From Euperipatoides rowelli (lineage: Eukaryota > Onychophora > Udeonychophora > Euonychophora > Peripatopsidae): DNA of 12,853 nt. The stretch lies in NCBI GenBank assembly GCA_003024985.2, contig PXIH01S0040442.1; one strand, given 5' to 3'. The stretch's first letter is position 1; every line of letters begins with the position of its first letter. Positions 8,593 to 12,853 of the stretch are shown piece after piece. The position numbers and the translations under genes were made by a program. The notes under the pieces are model-generated. The model was not told the origin of the DNA. It ran no database searches and saw only the letters and a list, made by a program, of their open reading frames with translations.

Positions 8593-9187
8593 TCAGTGTT
8601 GTGTTATGATTCCATGGTAGGTGTTGTAGAGCTCGGAGTGGCCTAGTTGATTGCAGGGGTAGTGCTTCTCACAAAAATATGTCCCCTCGATCTCTGGCAG
8701 ATTACAACACTTATCAAAGCACTTGAAGACATAGGATATCTTGTGCAAATTTGATGTAATACTGTTCAGGGGATAATCTGGTTATCCAGCATGGGGAGTA
8801 TGCTGTTCTGAGTGGATTCTTCTTGTGTGGATGGTGGTGGTGTAGCGGATGGTGGTGTAGAGGTAGGTTGGCTCTCTATTGGTGTGGAGGTGACTAGAGG
8901 TGTAAGGATGATAGAACCCTAGGAATGGAATATAGTCTCCAGGGAGGGGAGTATGGTAGTGGGTTATTTCAAACTCCAAGTCAGAAAAGTCTGTTATTGG
9001 TTGAGCGAACCCATTGTAATAATGCTTGGGATTTGCACAGTATTGTCTACCCTCCATGGTAAAACCATCACACAGGCAGTGTCTGCACATAACTGCAGCT
9101 GTCAGTGGTGGTGGTGATGGTGCTAGTGGTGGCACATCATCATCATCGTCTGTGATGGTTATAATTCTGACTCTGGTTTGAGATTTT
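8593..9187 (-). pseudogene. Duplicated cysteine-module protein, one in-frame stop
   Basis: The open frame extends from about 9279 to a TAA at 8784-8782, then continues in the same frame to TGA at 8595-8593. The real exon probably begins at 9187, after a good 3' splice site (TTTATTTTTAG, AG at 9189-9188). Contents in order: an acidic/proline segment (ITITDDDDDVPPL); a first Cys module, C-x2-C-x-C and then YC and KHYYN (from 9087); a Tyr/Thr/His-rich linker; and, past the stop, a second module, C-x3-CC and then YFCEKHYPC (8721-8653). Both modules share an E-G-x-x-Y/F-C-x(2-4)-K-H-Y core, so they look like an internal duplication of a metal-binding or disulfide domain. I do not recognise the family. 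It is by far the best-preserved gene of the element. Confidence 0.6.
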
Positions 9188-9350
9188 CTAAAAATAAATT
9201 TAAAAAATATTGAGTATCTAATAAAATAAAAACACTTAGAAAAAAATAATATAAAACATATACTAAAATAAAAAAACACTTAGAATTTTTGTTAATGAGT
9301 AAAACATATACTAAAATAAAAACTTATAGAAAAAATTATTTAATGCATAC
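9188..9350 (-). other. Probable intron
   Basis: On the - strand a donor (CTTG|GTATGC, GT at 9350-9349) follows a coiled-coil-like exon, and the acceptor at 9189-9188 follows a T-rich tract. The 163 bases between them are extremely AT-rich and contain a repeated AAAACACTTAGAA motif. Joining the exons in the coiled-coil frame gives only about nine further codons before a stop, so the mature frame of the spliced product is uncertain. Confidence 0.45.
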
Positions 9351-9697
9351 CAAGCTCTTTATTCTTGGCCTCTACTTCCTTCTCCAGCTTGAACTTCTAC
9401 ATTGTGGCCATAACTATATGTCACATTGTACAATGATTTGCCTTCATAGATCAGCTATCTCCACCCTGAGATGGGTGGCCAATAAGCTGTCTGTTTCTTG
9501 GCTGATGAGGCTCTCCATCTCCATACTAGATTGTATGATATTGAGAGCCTCAACACCTGCCACACTTGATGTTAAGTTGATGGCAATGGATGGCTCGGGG
9601 TTGAGGGCCTTGACCTCTGCAGGATTTACTATCACACTAATGGCATTGCATGGCTCAGCACTTGACATCACATTCACAATGAAGGTTTGATTGACAT
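9351..9697 (-). pseudogene. First exon: two 20-residue repeats plus coiled coil
   Basis: This is the first coding block after the right-hand promoter. The best frame runs from ATG 9668 to a stop at 9446-9444 (an upstream ATG at 9697 leads to an early stop). It begins MSSAEPCNAISVIV and contains two tandem 20-residue repeats that end in VKALN and VEALN, encoded by 60-bp units at 9541-9600 and 9601-9660 with about 38 of 60 identical bases. SMEMESLISQETDSLLATHL and, after shifts, LEKEVEAKNKELG have heptad-like spacing and suggest a coiled coil. No homologue is recognised. It appears to be the upstream exon of the cysteine-module gene, or a separate short gene. Confidence 0.45.
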
Positions 9698-9762
9698 TGT
9701 GGTGAATATAATAATGTGAGAAGGTTCTTGCTCTATAGTAGAGAAGATAGGGACATCACTAT

Positions 9763-9925
9763 CCAATGGGGTTTTTATAGGGTAGTGTCGGATTGAAATG
9801 TTCCGACATTATTTTAGAACTTAGCCAATGAGAGACTTTCCCACTAATTTTGACCAATCAGAATCACATCTGGTTAAAAAATTAGCATATGTCTTCAATG
9901 CACTATGTACTTTTCAACCAATCAG
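9763..9925 (-). promoter_or_regulatory. Right-end promoter with CCAAT boxes and TATA box
   Basis: On the - strand TATAAAA lies at 9779-9773. CCAAT boxes are upstream of it (read as CCAAT on the + strand at 9825-9829, 9854-9858 and 9918-9922), with one more at 9763-9767. The first ATG is about 75 bases downstream. The block at 9908-9925 is an inverted copy, 17 of 18 bases, of the block at 402-419 in the left promoter, so the two ends carry related promoters pointing inward. Confidence 0.65.
9786..9808. repeat. Short inverted repeat near the right promoter
   Basis: TGTCGGA (9786-9792) and TCCGACA (9802-9808) flank a 9-base loop, just upstream of the TATA box. It could be an operator-like dimer site. 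It is unusual for its CpG content in such AT-rich DNA. Confidence 0.5.
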
Positions 9926-10194
9926 GTTAAAGCTTACCATGCGGTCTGTGCTTCTCCACCTGTTTATGAATCTTTCACTCATTCTTGTCAACTTAATTTT
10001 GAAGATTTTCAATATGTTAATTAAATAGAACTTTAAACCCTATCTTTAAAATATTTGAGGGTTCATAGCTACCATTTTGAATAAATTATAAAAAATTATA
10101 CAATTTTCAATTTTTGAAAAAAAAATTTGGTGGCTATTTTAAATAAATTAAAAATGTCCACCATTTTAAATAATTAAGAATTTTCTAAGTTATT
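9926..10194. other. AT-rich stretch with a hairpin; estimated right edge of element
   Basis: No gene is seen. An imperfect inverted repeat with arms GGTGG and CCACC and largely complementary AT-rich interiors lies at 10129-10162. The change from viral-type to host-type sequence is placed near 10030 only because promoter-like motifs end before it. Confidence 0.4.
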
Positions 10195-10445
10195 CACACA
10201 AATTTCTGCACACTTCTGGTCTGCCATCTTGGATTTTGCATTATGGTTATGGGTATTGTGTTCAAAACCTAAATCAGAAGTCGGCCATCTTGAATGAGGT
10301 CACTTCCTGGTCCAGAACCTAAAACACTAAAACAGGAACTGGAAGTCAGCCATCTTGGATGATAATGTCCCATCCTGCCCCCAGAACCTAAACCGGAAGT
10401 GGTCCAGAAAAAGTGACCTACCAGGGATGTCCAATTGTTGCTATG
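10195..10445 (+). repeat. ETS/YY1-motif interspersed repeat, copy 1
   Basis: GCCATCTTGG or GCCATCTTG occurs at 10223, 10284 and 10349, each preceded or followed by a GGAAGT/AGAAGT core (for example ACCGGAAGTGG near 10391) and by CAGAACCTAAA segments. The same composite is found again at 11680-12235, so this is a dispersed repeat family. GCCATCTTG matches the YY1 binding consensus in inverse orientation and CCGGAAGT is the ETS consensus. The small reading frame on the - strand here is a by-product of the repeat. Confidence 0.65.
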
Positions 10446-11297
10446 TACCATAAATTGCACAGCATATTTTTTATGGTTCTAGAATAGATTTTGTAGCCAG
10501 CACAAAGCGTTGTCGACATGAGCTATTTTAAGCATCAAAAAAGTGACAAGGTTAACTGAAATAGCTACAGCAATAAAAAGATTTGTATCTTTTCTATATT
10601 TACTTTTTTAAAAAAAGTACATAAATAAAATGTGTCGTATTCCTTACATTAATTACATTCCTAAAAAGAAATTAAACTTTAATTCTCGTGATTTGATCTT
10701 TTAAGTCTTTTCTTTTCTATCTCTACTTTTTTTTTTAAATCCTGGATATTTTAAATAAAATATATCATTCTTCCATTAATTCTTCTGTGTTTTGATTTCT
10801 CCTCTTGTCAAATAAACTTCTTTGTTTTCTACTGTGATTATAACTTTTGTTAATGCTTCCAAACTTGTTTAAGTTACATCAAAGTATGTCTAGACAAGTT
10901 AAACAATTGTCACAGGATGAGCAGAAGAATAAATTTGAAAGTTACTCATTAAAAAGATTTAATTTTAATTTTTTATTATTATTAGGTTATTGCCTGATTT
11001 TTTTCTTTAATAATTAAATAAGACAATTTTATTGTCATACATTATTGAAATTAAATTATTCAAAATATTTTTCCCCTCTTTTTATATTGTATTAAATTCT
11101 GCGTTTTAATTATATTTTAAATTAGTAAACTATAAAATCTACTGCAGATTTACTGTTAGTAATTTTCTGGAATTTGGTTTTTGAAAATTAAACTGTTAGA
11201 AATGAATAAAGGATTTAGCATCCCACTAAATACTGCTATGGCTATAGCCATGGGCTAAAGAGACATGGAATCATTTCCTTTCTATAAAAACTGAGAG
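10446..11297. other. AT-rich intergenic or intronic DNA
   Basis: I see no reading frame, RNA gene or clear repeat unit. A perfect 14-base palindrome, ATGGCTATAGCCAT, lies at 11238-11251. The rest is poly-T/poly-A rich. Confidence 0.5.
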
Positions 11298-11507
11298 AAA
11301 AAAATTATGGGGAATATGCCCTGCGGGGCTAGCCGTGTGGCGAAACACACGTTATTGAAATCCGCCAGCCCGGGTTCAAGCCTGGCGGAGGGTTAAATAT
11401 TATCTATGTTTTTTATTATGTTATTATGTCCCTATTAAAATAAATAAAGATGTCCTGTCTTTGACGGGTCACTTTATTCTTATAAAAAAAAAAATTATGG
11501 GGAATAT
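11298..11507 (+). mobile_element. tRNA-derived SINE with 20-bp target-site duplication
   Basis: The body at 11318-11487 is bounded by two identical 20-base copies (11298-11317 and 11488-11507; A-run, then TTATGGGGAATAT), a textbook target-site duplication made by LINE machinery. The head has an RNA polymerase III A box, TAGCCGTGTGG (11330-11340), and a B box, GGTTCAAGCC (11373-11382), so it derives from a tRNA. The arms CCGCCAG and CTGGCGG (11362-11368 and 11382-11388) flank the B box. The tail has an unrelated AT-rich body and ends in an A run of 11. Identical duplications mean a fairly recent insertion. No partner LINE is visible. Confidence 0.88.
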
Positions 11508-11679
11508 TAATAATTTACTGTAATATAGGTAAATATTCTTCATTGCCTTTAAAATATTTAAAATAAATTAGCCTAACGTTTCTTTTAGAATTGATCCTAA
11601 CATTGTTTAAAATGCACAAATGTATGTACTTATAATGAATAAAATAAAATACATTAAAAAAAAATATTGCATTGCCACC
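11508..11679. other. AT-rich spacer
   Basis: No gene or repeat is recognised between the SINE and the second ETS/YY1 repeat block. Confidence 0.4.
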
Positions 11680-12235
11680 AAATGGCACCAGAGACCTCTA
11701 AAACTTGGAAAAAAAGATTAAAATTGTGCTTGGCACAAGGTAAGATTTTTGGTGACAAACAAATTCTAAATTTTGGCACAAAATTGCTTGGACACCCCTG
11801 TGACCTACTGTGCGTGACCAAAAGTGGTCCAGAACCTAAAACAATAGAAAAAACAGGAACCGGAAGTTAGCCATCTTGAATTTGGATAACATTACTTCCT
11901 GGTCTAGAACATAAACCAGAAGTCACCTCGCTGGAATTAGGTCACTTCCGGTCTTAAAAATCCCTTAAACCTATTTAAAAAATAGGAACCAGAAGTCAGC
12001 ATCTTGGATTTTTCAATGCATTATGGGGCATGTATTACCCATAATACATTGTAATACAACATAATATGCTGTCATTTCTGGTTAAAATGCCCTTATACCT
12101 ATTTATAACAGGAACCGGAGGTCGGCCATCTTGGATTTTGACCGGAAGTGACATCATACTGGAATCGGAAGTGGCCAAACCGGAAGCAGGAAGGGGTACA
12201 GAACCGCCATAGTATACCTGCTGACAACCCCCAAA
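11680..12235 (+). repeat. ETS/YY1-motif interspersed repeat, copy 2
   Basis: This is the same family as 10195-10445, in the same orientation and longer. GGTCCAGAACCTAAAACA (from about 11825), AACCGGAAGTTAGCC, GCCATCTTG (11870), a damaged copy near 12000 (AGCATCTTGG) and GCCATCTTGG (12125) recur, with ACCGGAAGTGAC, TCGGAAGTGG and inverse CACTTCCGG forms between 11931 and 12190. The GC-richer cores stand out from AT-rich surroundings. Small reading frames on either strand here are by-products of the repeat. Confidence 0.65.
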
Positions 12236-12529
12236 ATAAGGAATGAAAATTAAATTATATACCATGTTGGTTGTTGTTGTTTCTCAACAAACATCAAATA
12301 AAAATAAACAGGCAGTAAGTAACTGGTAAATTTCAATTTGTATAAAATAGAAAAATGTAACACCAGTTTTAAAATGCAATTTATAAAAGTTTTTTTTTAA
12401 AAAAATAAATTATTTGATAAAACTAATTTTATCCACTTGCTTGTTCAAACAAATAATTCAAAACCATTACTTTAAAAATAAAAAATAATTGTTAAGTTGA
12501 TAAAGTAAAATGTTATTTAAAATATTTAC
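12236..12529. other. AT-rich, probably intronic
   Basis: No gene is seen. If the LDLa exon is real, this is the start of the intron following it on the - strand. Confidence 0.5.
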
Positions 12530-12820
12530 CGCAGTTTTCATCAGTGCCATCAAAGCAATCAACTACTTTATCACAAATTCCCTGAGGGAATACAGCTTTT
12601 CCTTGCCCAGGGAGCATAAAACAATAAGAATTATCATGGCATCTAAAACTCTTTGGTAATTCACATGCCCTTGCTTTACAGAATTCAGTAGATTCATCTG
12701 AATATCTAGATTTTGAAGGGCAATTAAGTGTCCCATCACAAACAGAACTTGCGTGTATACAAGGCAAATTATTTTCCTTGGATGTGCACTGATACTCCTT
12801 TGTTCCACAATCACCCTGCA
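12530..12820 (-). CDS. Internal exon with two LDL-receptor class A domains
   Basis: The exon runs from a 3' splice site (TTTTTTATAG, AG at 12822-12821) to a donor (TGCG|GTAAAT, GT at 12529-12528). It is 291 bases, phase 1 at both ends, the usual module phase for LDLa exons. The first domain has six cysteines (DCG, YQC, LPC, VCDG, LNC, EFC) and a calcium-site SDES. The second (ACEL, FRC, YC, ICD, VDC, ENC) has DGTDEN. LDLa modules are about 40-residue calcium-dependent extracellular ligand-binding domains found in lipoprotein receptors, mosaic proteases and matrix proteins. The sequence cannot say which host gene this is. The exon is intact, in contrast to the viral remains. Confidence 0.88.
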
Positions 12821-12853
12821 CTATAAAAAAAGTTATTTTGTAGTGTGTGTGTA

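Larger units (their letters stand above)
200..10030. mobile_element. Decayed Polinton/adintovirus-type endogenous DNA virus
   Basis: The block carries recognisable remains of protein-primed DNA polymerase B, hexon-like major capsid protein, penton-like minor capsid fragment, adenain-like protease, a basic virion protein and several unassigned genes. This combination is diagnostic of Polintons/Mavericks and their adintovirus relatives, which are double-stranded DNA viruses found integrated in animal genomes. Genes run from both ends inward: polymerase on +, virion genes on -. The copy is defective. I found no integrase, no FtsK/A32-type packaging ATPase (no Walker A motif in any frame I read), no polymerase motif C and no penton N-terminus. 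Terminal inverted repeats and flanking 6-bp duplications were not located, so both ends are estimates set by the outermost promoter-like blocks. Confidence 0.88.

Noticed and set aside
9289-9690. 133-codon + strand frame with hydrophobic start
   Set aside because: It is antisense to the repeat/coiled-coil exon. The 60-bp repeat keeps frame for both strands, but the - strand has the promoter and splice site. Not fully excluded.
200-10030. Retrovirus or LTR retrotransposon
   Set aside because: No reverse transcriptase, gag or LTR pair; the gene content is that of a double-stranded DNA virus.
10269-10460. 63-codon - strand frame
   Set aside because: It lies wholly in the ETS/YY1 dispersed repeat.
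11320-11393. Functional tRNA gene
   Set aside because: A and B boxes are present, but acceptor and anticodon stems do not fold properly and the unit continues into a SINE body with target-site duplications.
11667-12265. Small frames at 11667-11870 (+) and 12035-12265 (-)
   Set aside because: They fall mostly inside the second ETS/YY1 repeat block, with no recognisable domain.
1-12853. CRISPR array, bacterial operon or riboswitch
   Set aside because: No regularly spaced identical repeats, ribosome binding sites or bacterial coding pattern; splice sites, a SINE and an LDLa exon show animal DNA.

Overview
The window is animal genomic DNA: very AT-rich, with spliced-type coding, poly-A/poly-T tracts, a tRNA-derived SINE with target-site duplications and an exon of LDL-receptor class A modules. 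An invertebrate is likely. Nothing in the sequence fixes the species, and a chelicerate or other arthropod is only a guess.

Roughly positions 200-10030 hold the decayed remains of a Polinton (Maverick) / adintovirus-type endogenous DNA virus. None of its core genes is open, but the order and many family landmarks can still be read. On the + strand, a promoter with repeated CCAAT boxes and a TATA box (200-495) leads into a protein-primed family B DNA polymerase (883-4055). The polymerase stops inside the palm domain and runs straight into a smaller gene (4056-4682). On the - strand, converging on it, lie in transcription order: a two-part gene with a coiled-coil exon (9697-9351) and a duplicated cysteine-module exon (9187-8593); a second CCAAT/TATA promoter (8460-8255); a proline-rich plus helical protein (8102-7290); the C-terminal piece of a penton-like minor capsid protein (about 7235-6996); a small basic virion protein (6993-6559); the hexon-like major capsid protein (6555-5243); and an adenain-like cysteine protease (5240-4768). 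The last four genes are separated by only 2-3 bases. Integrase, packaging ATPase, the polymerase C-terminus and the penton N-terminus were not found, so this is a deleted copy (about 9.8 kb, against roughly 15-20 kb for complete Polintons).

In the virus these parts would work together as replication (polymerase), capsid building (major and minor capsid, basic protein), capsid maturation (protease) and transcription from CCAAT-rich promoters placed as near mirror images at the two ends. Here almost everything is broken by stops and frameshifts. The cysteine-module gene is the best preserved, with a single in-frame stop in about 595 bases.

Positions 10030-12853 are host-type DNA. They hold two blocks of a repeat carrying ETS-like GGAAGT and YY1-like GCCATCTTGG motifs (10195-10445 and 11680-12235), a SINE (11318-11487) in a 20-bp target-site duplication, long AT-rich stretches, and a phase 1-1 exon with two LDLa domains on the - strand (12820-12530). 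The viral element may lie in an intron of, or downstream of, that host gene.
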